Assembly: GCA_024138025.1 (NCBI GenBank)
Contig: JAMXBD010001584.1
Span: forward strand, 124,001 to 188,000
DNA length: 64,000 bases
DNA from: Combretum micranthum
Lineage: Eukaryota; Streptophyta; Magnoliopsida; Myrtales; Combretaceae
Direction of reading: 5' to 3'
Shown here: piece by piece, positions 23,802-37,477 of the stretch
Position numbering within the stretch: the stretch's first letter is position 1
Layout: each line of letters opens with the position of its first letter
Notes under the pieces: generated by a model
Seen by the model: only the letters and a program-made list of their open reading frames with translations
Databases searched by the model: none
Told to the model about the DNA's origin: nothing
Made by a program: the position numbers and the translations under genes

Positions 23802-26800
23802 TGTAAACCCCCAAAAATTTTCATAATCCTTAAAAATAATTTTAGAAGTATAAATATCAAAAACCCGAAAAATCAACTTGAGATTAAAACTCAATTCTAG
23901 ACCGAGTCAAATACCGGAAACGAAACCCTAAAACTCGACCCAAGTTAAAACTTAATTCCAAATAAGAACAGAAACGAGTTTCTCAATCTTGAGAAAACAG
24001 AACCCCTGAAACAAAATATAAAGTCCAATTATCGATATAATCAACGTCCGTACGTCGATTAAATAATCTACCCAATTCCTAAAACGCAAATCGAAACAAT
24101 AAATCCAAATACCGCTTAACAACGAGATAATAAAATCCTAATTCCTTTAGTAAAATTTTAGAATCACAAAATCCAAATTTTCCACAAAAGTCAAATCGAG
24201 TCAACTCATAAACCTAGACTCGGTTAAACGATCCCGAGAACTAAAAACAAATAAATAATCACAAATAAAATAAAATATAAATTTCGAGCTAAAATTTTAA
24301 AACGATCAAAACTCAAAAATTATACGATCTTACGAATAACTCAGTAAAATCGGAAATCAAAACGAAACCCTAAAAGTCAACAAGCCTATAACGAACCTTA
24401 GTGTTTAAGATCCGGCAATCCCGTGTTTTCAAACCCTAGAAAACGAAATTAAGTTAATAGCTTCAAATAGTTCGCAATAATATAGGGTAACATAAAAATA
24501 TCAGATTCGCGAAATTCGAGTGACCTTCGGACCCAAACGGGATCGGTTCTCGAAAAGCGTGTCCCGGAGCTCGGAATATTAAAAATATTCCGTTTATACC
24601 AATAGACTCGTAAAAATACAAGGATTCCAAAAATATCAGTTTTAGAATTTTTCGGTAGCTAAAAATTACAGATATCGCATTATTACGCGTATTTTTATTA
24701 CTACCGGTACTTTAATTGTCTAGTCTACTATTCATAGTACTTTTCTACTATTCATTACTATTCACTATCTCTACTTTTTCTTACACCTATTTCTTACCTA
24801 CATATCTATTTTCTTACTTTTTTCATTTCCAATACACCTTTATTCACATCAACTTTACACATTACTTCTTTATTACACAAACAAATAAAATAAAACAATT
24901 TCCCCCTCTAATAAGCAAAACCGGCGCCATCCCTCCCCCATCCATTATTTTTCTTTTTCAATTTATTTTATTACATCCAAAAATCACTCCAAAAATTCTA
25001 TAAATACCCCCTTCCTCTTCCATTCTTTCACACAATTCTTTACACTACCAAAACTCTCTCAAAATCTCTCCACAAATTCTCTCATCAAGAATTCTCTCTA
25101 CCAAAACTCTCTCAAATCAATTCCTCACAAAAATCATGTCTCATACATAAACCATCTACCACATATCACTACTCACATAATACCCATTTCATTTACCATC
25201 TCCATATCTCTTACATACTTTAGGTAATATTTCTTCCATCTATTATTCATCCATGTCATGTAACTTAACATGACTATGGTGTTGTTTTGAAACTCATATG
25301 AGTAGTAAAAGCAACAACATGTTCATGTTTTGTTCTTGTACATAAGCTTCCTATTTTATTATGTTGTTATTATTATTGTTATTATTTGCTTCTAATCTAA
25401 CTTATATTATGTATATTATATATATATATATTATTAGAGCATATAAGCTCATTTGGTTATTTATTTACATTCAAGTTATGCAATTTATTTATTTTATTAA
25501 GACTAGTCTTTCTAGTCTTAGACTTGTCCATATCAAGTCAAAAACTTTTGTTCATTTTCTTTAAATCTTTCGGGACTAGTCCATTCTTAGTCCCGGGATG
25601 CCTTGACAAAGCTAAGGCTCCAATACTTGATCGGGATTCCTTGATGAAGCTAAGGTTCCCAATGCTTGATATTTTACTTTCTTGTTCATTAATTATTTTT
25701 AGTATTTTCTTATGATCTTATTATTTTATATGCTCATGATACTTGCATTTGCGTAATGTTAATGTCTCAACTAATCTAAAAATAGAATTTTGTTTTACTA
25801 AATGAACTCAAAGCTAAGTTTCCAATTATATGATTTACCACAAACATGAGGTTATTATCAACAACCTAGAAATAGAATAATACAAGTTTTCTCAAGTTTT
25901 CTTAAATAACGAAGATAGTTTTACCAAAGAAAACATAAATAAATATTTTCCTTGTATTTTATGGTAATCTAAGTTTTTAGAAAAATAAATCGTTATATCG
26001 AAAGTTTAAGATTTAAATTCTTTTCTAAACTAAGGAACAAACTAGTTTTCAAAGTTAAGACAAAAAATCAACTCATCAAGTTGTGAACCCACTTAGGAAA
26101 AATAATGATTTTCAAATTTCTAAAAGAAGGAACTAATTTTCAAAGAATATAAATGAGGTAAGATTTATAATAATGGATTTTATAAAAAGATGATTCTTTT
26201 CAAAAGAAATGAAAGAACAAGTTTTAGAAAGCAAAAGCTTATATTTTAGAAATGAATATAAAAGACAAGATTCATTTTCTAAAACCATCCTAAATACAAA
26301 ATTATAAAAAGGTTTTGAACAATATACTTTTTGATAAAAACTTTTATCACTAGAAGCGAAATTTATGAAAACTAAGGTTAAGGAAATTTTACTTGTTTTG
26401 GAAAAGGAAATGAAGAAAATAAAATAAGAATATACTCATTTATAACAACCTAGTAAAAATATAAAATTTCTTTAAATACTTGAAAAGAAAATTTCAAAGT
26501 TAAAATCTAAATGAATTGTTTTATAAATTGTTGAGACACTACCATTGGGATTTTTGCATATAAAGTGAGCATACCTATATATTCAAAAGTATTTATCAAA
26601 TATATTTTATTTCAAAAGGATTTTCTTTAAAATGGAGATGAGTTAGAAAATGGATTTTTGCAAAAGTTTAGAAAATTCGTTTTAAATCTGTACCTGACGT
26701 TTTCGGAACCCAAATGACCTTTTATGACAAGGATAAGCTTAGAAATAGATAGATCTTTTCGAATAGGTAGAAAACGGTATATTATACGCGCGATTCCGAG

Positions 26801-28136
26801 TTGAAATGACCAAGTTATGGCCATTTTAAGTTGGAACATTCCCTCATGCGAACTTTAACGTTCTTTGACATTGTTTTGTCAAAATGCAAGAAAATCTTCA
26901 AGAAAAACTCATTGTGGGTATTTTCTTTGGTTAGGTGATCCCGAGGAAGGATTCCTTTACCCCGAGATTGTTACGATTAAGTGGAGTGTGTGAACGACTC
27001 ATCCGCTTAGAGGAATAGACGACATGGCATCGTGAGTTACTTCCCGTTAATTTCTCATACTCTTGATTGTGCTTGTAAAATTAGTTGCACTAGAATTTAG
27101 GAAAAATCAAAAGGAAGTGTATGATAATATGTTGAAAGAATACTAAGTATATCGAGACTCGATTGTTTTTAATAAAGTTGTATGTGCATTAATATCTTGA
27201 AGTGTTTGAAATTGGTTGATCACTTGAAAGAAGTTAAATGTAACTACTAGACTTTAATTAAAGAAACTATTCATGCACTTCATATGTTGAGTCACATTGC
27301 ATTCACTACTATACAATTGGTGGGACAAGTGTATAATAGGTGGTGGTAGACATAACCGGTATATCATGTAAGTGGCGAGTAGGAGCCGGTAAGAACTACT
27401 TAAATTGATGGCTAGTAGGAGCCTGTAATAACTACAAGTTTTTGGTGGCTAGTAGGAGCCTGTAATAACTACAAATTTTTGATGGCGTATAGGAGCCGGT
27501 AAGATCTATAAAAGTGTTTTTAAAAGTTGTGGCTGTAATTGGCCTGAATACCCAACCCCGAATGAAGGGCGTAAATTCATTCAACATATGATTCCCGGAA
27601 AGTCATATGTCTTGTATGCTCACGTGGTTGTTGCATTTCATATGTGTGAATAATAAACTTGATTGATAATTTTCTTCGAGTATGAATTTTGGGATTTACT
27701 CACTAAGCTAGTTGTAGCTTATACCCCTATAGATTTGTTGAAACAGGTATGCTAGTGGCCTAAATTGAGGATCATGACTTTAAGGAAGTCAGGGACGGAT
27801 GATTAAGGATATGGAATCATACGATGAAGAAAGTTTGTAAGGTTCTTTATATGTGATAACCTATATGATTAGGGACGTATATTTATTTGAAGATAATAGA
27901 AGAATATGCCTTAAGAATTGAATTGTGATATGCTTATGTTTTATATTAAGTATTCTCTTTGCCTTGTTACTTATTTATTATCAACATAAATTGCGCTACT
28001 TCGATGCGTCCCCTTGGTTGTGATGTACGCCTTGTACATAATATGAAAGCCTTTGCATGACTAAGGTAGTCATTCCTAGGCTTTAGTATTGTGTACGGCG
28101 GACTGCCACGTTTAGGGTACCCCTCGGGGCGTGACA
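23802..28136 (+). mobile_element. Solo LTR, type A (4.3 kb), innermost layer
   Basis: Starts TGTAAACCCCC and ends CGGGGCGTGACA, flanked by perfect GGAAC duplications at 23,797-23,801 and 28,137-28,141. It lies inside the minus-strand LTR. An uninterrupted reference copy of the type: start, CG-rich 5' part, pyrimidine-rich promoter with CTATAAATACC (about 24,999), hairpin block (25,498-25,645) with a duplicated 'tgaagctaagg' unit, shared core (26,750-26,835), four units of 'ggcgagtaggagcc' type (about 27,340-27,535), the CCCGAATGAAGG block (27,555) and the 3' end with paired 'cctttgcatgactaagg' / 'cctaggctttag' segments. The apparent frame at 24,716-25,003 is the translated pyrimidine-rich promoter, not a protein. 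Confidence 0.93.
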
Positions 28137-30774
28137 GGAACTGCAAAAGATATCTATTGGGGTGTAAGCTAATAGGCTTAGTGAGAACTATTTCCATAAA
28201 TAACTTTTTGTACAAAATTCAAACAAGTTGATTAATCAAACAAATGTAATGCAACAAACACGTGAGCAAACAAGCATATAGTTTTCCAGGAACTATATGT
28301 TGAATGGATTTGAGCCCTCCATTCGGGGTTTGGTAATACATAACCTCAATTCAAGTAGTTTTAATTAAAAAGTTTTCATGCTCGCGATTGATTGACCTTG
28401 CTTTCGGATCTTCCGCCAAGCATTTTCCATTAAGCCGCCAAGCAATCGCTTTTGGATCTCCCGCCAAGTGTTGCTTTCCACATGAGCTTACTATCTTTCT
28501 CACCTAAGAATAATAACCCAAAATGCAATGTGACTCACTTCGTAATATGCATGAATTCATTTTCTTATAAAGTCATAGCATAGTTATTTTTGAATTTAAG
28601 TTGATCAAAGAATTTCATACAAATCAATTGTTATACTAAAACAAACATTTATAACAATTCTGGCTCCGATATCCTTAAAATTCTTTCAACGAATTAATTT
28701 ACATATATATCGTTTTACCTTTTCCTAGTTCTAATGCAACTAATTTACAAGCACAACAAGAATAGCATTTAATGGAAATAAACTCGCGAAGCCATGCTGA
28801 CTATTCCTCTAGGTGGATGAGTCGTTCACACACTCCACTTAGTCGTAATAATCTTCGGGATAAATGAATTCTTCTCTGGGGTCATCTAGCCAAAGAAAAT
28901 ACCCACAATGAGTATTCATTGATGATTTTCTTAAATTTTGGCAAAACAATATCAAAAGAACGTTAAAGTTCTATAAAGGAATATTTCAACTTAAAATGGC
29001 CATAACTTGGTCATTTTAACTCGGAATCGCGCATATAATATACCGATTTCTACCTACTCGAAAAGATCTACCCATTTCTAAAATTATTTTCATAAAAAAA
29101 AAACCATATAGGCTCTGAAACAGTGGAGACAAAATTCACCACGGATTTTCTAAGTAAAACAATCCTTGGTTCAAGAAATCAAAACTTGTTTGATAAATGC
29201 TTAATTATCTATATAGTTGAAAAATTCTCTTTTTTATAACTATATAACTCATATTTAAGCATGCCCAATTGTTTTTTTGTCCAATTATTTTTCTTGGGTA
29301 AAACAATGTCGGTTTGAAGCTTTTCGGAAATTGTTTTTGTAAATTTCTTTGAAATGAATACCTTGTTTTTAAAAACATTTTATGTTGGTTTTATTATCTT
29401 TTCCTAAGTAACTTTTGAAAATAAAATTTCCCATTTTTAAGTTTTCTACTATTTTAAAAAAGCACTATCCTTCCTATTTAGTTTTCTTGTATAAATTCCT
29501 TTGTCTATTTGTTTACAAAAATCTTTATTTGAAAATTTCTCATTCTTTTTTCATGCCTTATATTTCATAGAAATCATCCATGTATATAAATTTATTTTCT
29601 TGATAAAAACAAAGTAGATCAATATGTGACTTAAGAAACCTTTTTATAGTAAAGTAGTTTCTAAAATTTTAGTGGTTTCCTCTTGTAGCTTGAAAAGAAA
29701 TAACTTTATTTTGTTTTCAAACCATAGATTTTCCTTGCCTATTTGTAAAGGTCCTTACTTGAAAATTCCTTAGCCGTTCGTCTTGTTTATCTTTTTATAA
29801 AAAGAACCATTTTTGTATCAGCAAATAGTTTCTTTAAAAAAAAAAAAAAAAAACAAAGTGGAGTAATAAAGTTTTAAGTAGCTTTTTAAAGTATAAGTAA
29901 TTTCTAAAATTATAGTGAGTTCTTTTTTTGTAACTTGAAAAGGAATGAGTTTATTTTTGTTATCTTATAGATTTTATACTTTACATAAACTTATCTCTAA
30001 GCGACAAAATTCTCTTTTGATTAGTTATTAAAATTTTTGGACAACAATCTAAATGAATATGATTATGAGAATAATAGTAAACAAAATAACATAAAACGTA
30101 AATAATAAAGTCAAGTATTGGATTCTTAGCTTTTTCGAGGCTCTCGGGACTAAGAAGTAGACTAGTCCCATAATAAAATAAAATGAAAGGAAGAAAACTT
30201 ATTTTGACTTGATGAGGACAAGTCTAAGACTAGAGACTAGTCTTAATTCAACAAGGAATAAATAAATAAATTGCTTTGCATAAAATAAATAAATTGCAAG
30301 TGAGCTTATATGCTGTAAAGATTATGTATATACATATATATAGATAATAATATATCAATAATAAAAAAAATAACAATATAACATAAATGGGTTGGCATGA
30401 ATAAGAACAATACATGAACATAATGTAGCTTCCATAACTTGTAGTCTTTGGAAACTTACACTATGGTCATGTAAAGTTACATGACATGAAGAAGAAGAAA
30501 GAAATATGAAGTGGTTACCTAAAGAAGACTTTGGTATGGTTATGTAGTTATGGTTTTGGCTTGTTGGTAGAAGTGGTTGTGGAATTATTTTGAGAGAGTT
30601 TTGGGATGGTATTTTGAGAGAGTTTTGAGAGAAAAATTTGAGAGAGTTTTTATATGAATTTGTGGGTAGTGAATGTGTGAAAGAAGTGAAGGTATGAGGG
30701 GGTATTTATAGGAAAATGTGGAGTGATTTTTGTGTGATTAAAATAAATAAAAATTGAAACAAATTGAGGGAAGA

Positions 30775-30795
30775 GGGGGGGGGGGGGGGGGGGGG
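30775..30795. repeat. Run of 21 G
   Basis: An uninterrupted G homopolymer, C on the LTR's own strand, in the promoter-proximal part of the minus-strand LTR. Other copies have short mixed C-rich sequence at this place, for example 19,412-19,440. Confidence 0.9.
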
Positions 30796-31836
30796 CGCAG
30801 CATAGGGGTGCCTGCCATAGTGAGTAAGAGAGGGGAGTGTTTTTATTTTTATTTTTACTTTTGATAGATGAAAGATGTAATGTGTAAGGTAGATGTGAAA
30901 TAAAGTTATGGGAAAGGTAAAAAGTTAAGTTTATAGGTTATGTAGAGTGTAAGAATAGGTGTAAGAAAAGTAGAGATAAAAAAATAGTGTAAAATAGTAA
31001 TGAATAGTGTAACGTAAGATAGATATGACTAATAAAGTACCGGTAGTAAGAAAATACGCGTATAATAGCTATATCTGTTATTTTTTACTTACCGAAAAAT
31101 TATGAAACTGATATTTTTGGAAAACTTATATTTTTACGAGTCTAATGGTGTATTCGAAATATTTTTATTATTCCGGGCTCCCGAACACGCTTTTCGAGAA
31201 CCATATCCGATCGGGTTCAAAGGACATCCGAAATTCGAAAAACTGATATTTTTATAAAACCTATGGTTATTATGAACTATTCTAGCTAATTATCCCAATT
31301 TCGTTTTCTAGGGCCAAAGAAAACGGCAATGTCAGATTTAATTTGATACGGTAAACTAGGGTTTTATTGACCTTTAGGGTTCCGTTTGACTTCCGGTTTA
31401 GGGTTTTATGCTAAACCGATTCCAAAAACTTTGGGTTTATACCAATATATCTTTTGCAGTTTCCCTACTTATGGTTAAGGCCACGTGGACCCTACAGGCA
31501 GGTAATTTCTTTTAGATAAAGGAATTCTAAGATGAAGTTTAGTATTAGAGATAATGTACAAATATCTTATAATAGAATAGTGATCTTGGGAAAATGTCCC
31601 TAAGTTTGTAAAACCATTGCTATGAATAAATGTTTATTATGAATCCTCTTTTCTTAAAATGTTTTTATATCTCCTTAAACTTCATAATTCCATATATGGT
31701 CCTCTAAAGTTGTGAAAGTACGCCTTACACTTAATATAAAAGCTTTTGGGAATGGCTAAGGTTGTCATACTTAAGCTTTAATATTGAGTGTGGCGGACTG
31801 TCACGTTTAGGGTGCCCTCTGGGGCGTGACACTGTT

Positions 31837-32167
31837 AGAATTCTTCTTTCTATAGCTATGTATTATAACTATGAAATATGGCAAATGGATGTCAAAACAA
31901 CCTCTTTAATGGAAACCTCATCAAGGATGTGTACATGACACAGCTTAAGGGTTTTGACAGTCCAGAAAATTCGCAGAAGGTTTGTAAGCTTCAGAGATCT
32001 ATTTATGGATTGAAGCAAGCATCTCAGAGTTGGAATCTTCATATTGATGAAGCGATCAAACAATTGATTTCATCAAAAATGAAGATGAACCTTGTGTTTA
32101 CAAGAAAATTAGTAGGAGTGCAGAAGTCTCTCTAATGCTATATGTAGATGACATTACTTATTAGTAA
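31837..32167 (+). pseudogene. Copia RT, piece 2 (palm with YVDD)
   Basis: Continues directly from 18,791 once one CTGTT copy is discounted. Reads ILLSIAMYYNYEIWQMDVKT, then after a one-base shift near 31,900 NGNLIKDVYMTQLKGF, then LQRSIYGLKQASQSWN. After a second shift near 32,130 comes the catalytic YVDD at 32,141-32,152, intact. It ends at 32,167, where a type B LTR unit begins. The next residues (IGNNIPNLQIVKSWL) are at 52,144-52,190. The frameshifts make it a pseudogene despite the intact catalytic motif. Confidence 0.92.
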
Positions 32168-33180
32168 TGTAAGTCCCGGAAAATTTCAGTAAATAATTCC
32201 AAGATGAACTTCGAAAATAAACCCCAAAATCACTTCAAATTAAAAATCGAACTTTGACTAGTCCTAAATCACGAACGAATTTAGAAACTTCTTAATCTTG
32301 AGAAAATGAAAATCTTTAAACATAAAATGAGAACTCAACAGTCTTCAAAGTCAAAACCACTATGTGCGAAAAATTCCATATTTAATTCCGACTTATAAAA
32401 ACGGGTAATATAAAGCCCAAAAACAAATTATTAAAAAGTAAATAATGATTGACTTTTGAAAATATAACTCAATTCAAGAATTCCGAAAACATTAAGAGAT
32501 ATTAAATACTTACAAAAATAAAATTTAAAATAAATTTCTCAAATTAAATATGTTGTATAAACATAAAATATCAATTTCCAAATTGGCAAAGATCTAAACC
32601 GGAAAATTACTTGGAAACCCTAGGTGGTATACAATAATTTAAGTCCGGCAATCTAGCATCCTAACCCTAGAGGCTGAGATGTAGTTTAAATATGTAGAAT
32701 AGCTCATAGTAATATAAGTTTGTTTAAAAATATCATATGGTAAATTTTTGACCTATTTCGAACCCGTTCGGATACAAACTTCGAAAAGAGTGTCCCGGGG
32801 CTCGAGATATCAAAAATATACTAATAGCACCGTTAGACTCGTAATTTAATAAGATTTCCAAATATATCAGTTATATAATTTTTCGGGTTATAAAAGTTAC
32901 AGTTATCACCTTTTATCGTATTTATATTATTACCGGTAATTGATTAGTCTTTTGCACTATTCACTTTTATTTCATTACATAATTTTATTATTCTTATAAA
33001 GCCTTATATTTTTAGATAAATATTTTATATATTATAGAAAATTTTGTTTTTCTAAAATTTAGTTAGTTCGGGCTTTTACGAGATAAGATTCTATTTAAGA
33101 CCAGATACTAAAAAATAAAATAAATTAATTTAATAATTGGAAAATATTTTTAAAATATTTTTATTTTCACAAAATAATTT

Positions 33181-36100
33181 TGTCACGCCCCGAGAGGTAC
33201 CCTAAACGTGGCAGTCCGCCGTACACAATACTAAAGCCTAGGAATGAATATCTTAGTCACGCAAAGGCTTCCATATAATGTACAAGGCATACATCACAAC
33301 CAAGGGAACGCATCGGAGTAGCGCAATTTATATTGATATTAAATAAGTAACAAGGCAAAGAGAATACTTATCATAAAACATACATATTGCATTTCAATTC
33401 TTAGAGGCATGTCCCACTTCAAATAAATGTACATCACTTATCATATAGGTCATTTCATATAAAGACTTTTACAACATCACTTCATCTTATGATCCCATTT
33501 CCTTCGTAGAAGCTTAACCATCCACCATGACTTCCTTAATGTCATGATCCTCAATTTAAGCTACGGATATATCTGTTTCAACAAAATCTATAGCGGTATA
33601 AGCTACAACTAGCTTAGTGAGATATTCCTTTTCATTCGCACCATATTTTCAAACAAGTTTATTTATTTAATTACACATATGCTATGTATACAATGCAATA
33701 ACCACGTGATTACGCAAATATATACAGTCATCCGGAAACCATATATAGAACGGATTTACCCCTCCGTATTAAAGGTTAGGGAATCGGCGTTTAAGGTCCT
33801 CGACCTTCTACTGCTAGTCTCTAGGTCCTTACCCACAGAGTTCGGTTGGCTCGGCTCCGAACCTAGAGTCACTTTCCCCGAGTGATTTGGATTGTCCAGG
33901 AAGGAACATGGCCCGTGGCACCACACGATCACAGCCAATCCAACTCTACGCATAGAAGTAGCAGCCTTCCGTAATAGATGTGACTCGATGGATGCTATGC
34001 ATGAGCGTTTTAGTTTTCTTAAGCCAAACCTTATTAAGGTTTATTAGGGGCGATCAATCAATTTAGCAAACAATAAACAATCATACAAGTAAATAAACTA
34101 AATTATTTAAACAAGCAATTTGAGGCTGCGATATTCTTAATTCTCATTTCACACATAAACATAGAATTACACATAATCCCGAATTCCCCAAATATATTGG
34201 TTTTTCTCTTTTCTTAGTATACTAATGCTACTATTTTACAAGCACAAGCAAGGTAACGAAATTAGGAGGAATAACTCACTCGTCCATTGGCGATCTTCTT
34301 AGTTGTAGTAATCCTCGGGTAGGGTAATCTCATATCTTTCGTCACCTAGACAAAAAATATACCCGGGATAAGTCTCTCACGAAATTTCTATTCTTGGAGA
34401 TTTAAAATCGTATAAGAAGAAATTCCAACTTAAAATGGCTATAACTTGCTCATTTTAAGTCGGAATTTCGCTTATAACATACCGTTTTCTATCTATTCAA
34501 AAAGATCTATCCATTTCTAAGGTTATCTTTGTCATAAAAGGTCATTTGGGTTCCGAAAACATCGGGTACAGATTTAAAACGAATTTTTTCTAAACTTTTG
34601 CAAATCCATTTTCTAACTCAACTTTCTTTAAAGAAAAATCTTTTGCAACAAACAAGTATATAGATAATATTTGATAAACACTTTGAATATATAGGTAAGC
34701 TCACTATATATTCAACATTTCTAATGGTAGTGTCTCAACAATTTATTTCATAAAACAATTCTTTTTAAAGTGTTAAAACTTATTCCGATAAATTCCTTTT
34801 CAAGTATTTGGAAGAAACTTTATATTTTCATTATAAATGAGTACATTCTTGCTTTATTTCCCTCATTCCTTTTTTCAAAACAAGTAAATTTTCTTTTAAC
34901 CTTAAATTTTACTTCTAGTGATAAATGATCAATTTTTATTCAAAAAGTATATTAGGTTGTTGAAAAACCTTTTTATAATTTTGCATTTAGGATGGTTTTA
35001 GAAAATGAATCTTGTTTACTTATATTCATTTCTAAAATATAAGCTTTTGCTTTCCAAAACTTGTTCTTTCATTTCTTTTGAAAAGAATCATCTTTATAAA
35101 ATCCATTATTATTAATCTTACTTTATTTATATTCTTTTGAAAATGAGTTCCTTCTTTCAGAAATTTGAAAATCATTATTTTTCCTAAGTGGGTTTTAACT
35201 TTATGGATTGAATTCATCTTAACTTTGAAAATTAGTTGGTTTCCTTAGTTTTATTATGAAAAGAAGTTGAATCTTAAGCTTTTTGTAAAACTTTTAATAT
35301 TAACAATTTATTTTATTACAACTTAGGTTATCATAATATACAAGAAAATATTTATTTCTTATGTTTTCTTAGTAAAACTATCTTTGTTATTTAAGAAAAC
35401 GTTTGAGAAAAACTCATTTCATGTGTTGTTGTTGATAATAAGACATTATTTTGTGACAAGTTTAGTTTTAAGTTCCTTTACCATAATAAATTTCTATGTT
35501 CAAATTAGTTAAGACATTAACATTATGTAGATGCAAATATCATGAGCATATAAAATAATAAGAACATAAGAAAATACTAGAAACAAATAATAAGCAAGAA
35601 AGTAAAATATCAAGCATTGGGAACCTTAGCTTCATCAAGGAATCCCGATCAAGTATTGGAGCCTTAGCTTCATCAAGGCATCCAGAGACTAAGAATGGAC
35701 TAGTCCCGAAAATTTAAAGAAAATAAACGAAAGGTTGTTTTGACTTGATATGGATAAGTCTAAGACTAGAAAGACTAATCTTAATAACAACATAAAATAA
35801 ATAAATTGCATAACTTGAAAGTAAATAAATAACAAATGAGCTTATATGCTCTAAATAAATATATATACATAATATACAGTACTATATATAAGTTAGTTTA
35901 GAAGAAAATATCACAATAATAATAACAATATAATAAAATAGAAAGCTTATGTACAAGAACAAAACATGAACATGTTGTTGCTTTTGCTACTCATATGAGT
36001 TTCAAAACAACACCATAGTCATGTTAAGTTACATGACATGGATGATTAATAGATGGAAGAAATATTTACCTAAGATATGTAAGAGGTATGAAGATAGTAG

Positions 36101-37477
36101 ATGAAATGGGATTATATGAGTAGTGATATGTGGTAGATAGTTTATGTATGAGGGATGATTTTTGTGAGGAATTGTTTTGAGAGAGTTTTGGTAGAGAGAA
36201 TTTTTGAAGAGAGAATTTGTGGAGAGATTTTGAGAGAGTTTTGGTAGTAAAATGAATTGTGTGAAAGAATGGAAGAGGAAGGGGGTATTTACAGAATTTT
36301 TGGAGTGAATTTTCGATGTAATAAAATAGAGATTGATGGAGAGGGGGAGACGCCGGTTTTGGTCCTTTTGGGGGGAGAAATTGTTTTTTATTCTATTTGT
36401 TTGTGTAATAAAGAAGTAATGTGTAAAGTTGATGTGAATAAAGTTGTATTGGAAATGAAAAAAGTAAGAAAATAGATATATAGGTGTAAGAAATAGGTGT
36501 AAGAAAAAGTAGAGATAGTGAAATAGTAATGAATAGTAGAAAAGTACTATGAATAGTAGACTAGACAATTAAAATACCGATAGTAATAAAAATACGTATA
36601 ATAATGCGATACATGTAATTTTTAACTATCGAAAAATTCTAAAATTGATATTTTTTGAATCTTTTTATTTTACGAGTCTATTGGTATAAACGGAATATTT
36701 TTAATATTCTGAGCTCCGGGGCATGATTTTTGAGAACCGGTCCCGTTTGAGTCCGAAGGACACTCGAAATTCGCGAATCTGATATTTTCATATTACCCTA
36801 TATTATTACGAACTATTTTAAGCTATTAGCTACATTTCGTTTTCTAGGGCTTGAGATTGCGGGATTGTCGGATCTTAAATCTTAGGGTTCGTTATAGGCT
36901 TTGTTGGCTTTAGGATTCCGGTTTGACTTCCGTTTTCGTCGAGATATTTGCAAGATCGTATAATTTTCGAGTTTTGATCGTTTTATATTTTCAGCTCGAC
37001 ATTTATGCTTTATTTTATTTTATTTGTGATTATTTAATAGTTTTTAGTTCTCGGGATTGTTTAACCGAGTCTAAGGTTAAGGGTTAACTCAGTTTGACTT
37101 TTGGAGAAAATTGAAATTGCTGATTCCGAAATTATTGAAGGTTTTAAAATTTGGTTGTTGGTCGTCACTTGGATATATTGTCTTGATTTACGTGTTAGGA
37201 AACGGTTAGGTGATTTGATTGATGTACGAATGTTGTTTTAACCGATAGTTGGATTTTTCTATTTTTGTTTTTTGAGGGTTCCCTATTTCTCAAAGAAAAC
37301 TCGTTTTTTATCTTTATTTAAAATTAGGTTTTAACTTGGTTCGCGTTTTAGGGTTTCGTTTTTAGCGTTTGTCTTGATTTAGAATTTGGTTTTAACTTGA
37401 TTTGATTTTTTTTTTATTTCAATTTTTAAACTTTTAGAATTATTTTCAATGAATTATGAAAATTTTTGGGGTTTACA
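33181..37477 (-). repeat. 3' LTR of the full-length gypsy element
   Basis: 4.3 kb, from TGTAAACCCC (37,477 on the minus strand) to GGGGCGTGACA (33,181). TATA position near 36,281-36,295 reads TGTAAATACC on the minus strand, a changed TATA box. A GC-rich cassette at about 33,775-33,960 replaces the tandem units of other type A LTRs. The small frame 33,679-33,885 recurs at 41,900-42,175 because both are LTR copies, and is not taken as a gene. Confidence 0.92.

Larger units (their letters stand above)
23429..31441 (-). mobile_element. Minus-strand solo LTR, type A (split by a further LTR)
   Basis: Plus-strand start TGTCACGCCCC at 23,429 and end GGGTTTATA at 31,441 (diverged from GGGTTTACA), flanked by perfect CCAAT duplications at 23,424-23,428 and 31,442-31,446. 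Own sequence is 23,429-23,801 and 28,142-31,441, about 3.7 kb, without coding domains. On the minus strand the modules run: start at 31,441, TATA near 30,700 (minus CTATAAATACC), 21-C run opposite 30,775-30,795, hairpin block at about 30,110-30,245, core at 28,985-29,065, 'gcttggcgg' cassette at about 28,385-28,475, and 3' end at 23,429. It interrupts the type A unit of 18,792-31,831. Confidence 0.92.
18792..31831 (+). mobile_element. Long LTR, type A, inserted in copia RT (itself nested)
   Basis: Starts TGTAAACCC (18,792) and ends GGGGCGTGACA (31,831), flanked by perfect CTGTT duplications at 18,787-18,791 and 31,832-31,836. Own sequence is 18,792-20,156, 21,676-23,428 and 31,447-31,831, about 3.5 kb with no coding domain, so it is read as a solo LTR. 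Modules in order: pyrimidine-rich promoter (19,400-19,660, TATA changed to TGCAAATACC at about 19,500), hairpin block (about 19,995-20,110), shared core (22,490-22,580), repeat cassette of 'gcttggcgg' units (23,075-23,200), CCCGAATGGAGG block (23,255) and 3' end. It was hit by a copia-type LTR at 20,157 and a minus-strand LTR at 23,429. Confidence 0.9.

Noticed and set aside
24716..25003. Open frames rich in Phe, Ser and Leu (also 36,029-36,568 minus, 44,567-44,842 minus, 46,032-46,490, 57,764-58,015)
   Set aside because: They are translations of the pyrimidine-rich LTR promoter region. The same DNA recurs in LTR copies with shifted frames, and nothing protein-like is conserved.
32141..32152. 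Intact YVDD suggesting an active RT
   Set aside because: Frameshifts on both sides, large insertions in the same domain, and broken gag and integrase rule out activity.
33679..33885. Small frame repeated at 41,900-42,175, looking like a conserved protein
   Set aside because: The two copies are the two LTRs of one element, so similarity is expected without coding. The frame differs between the copies.
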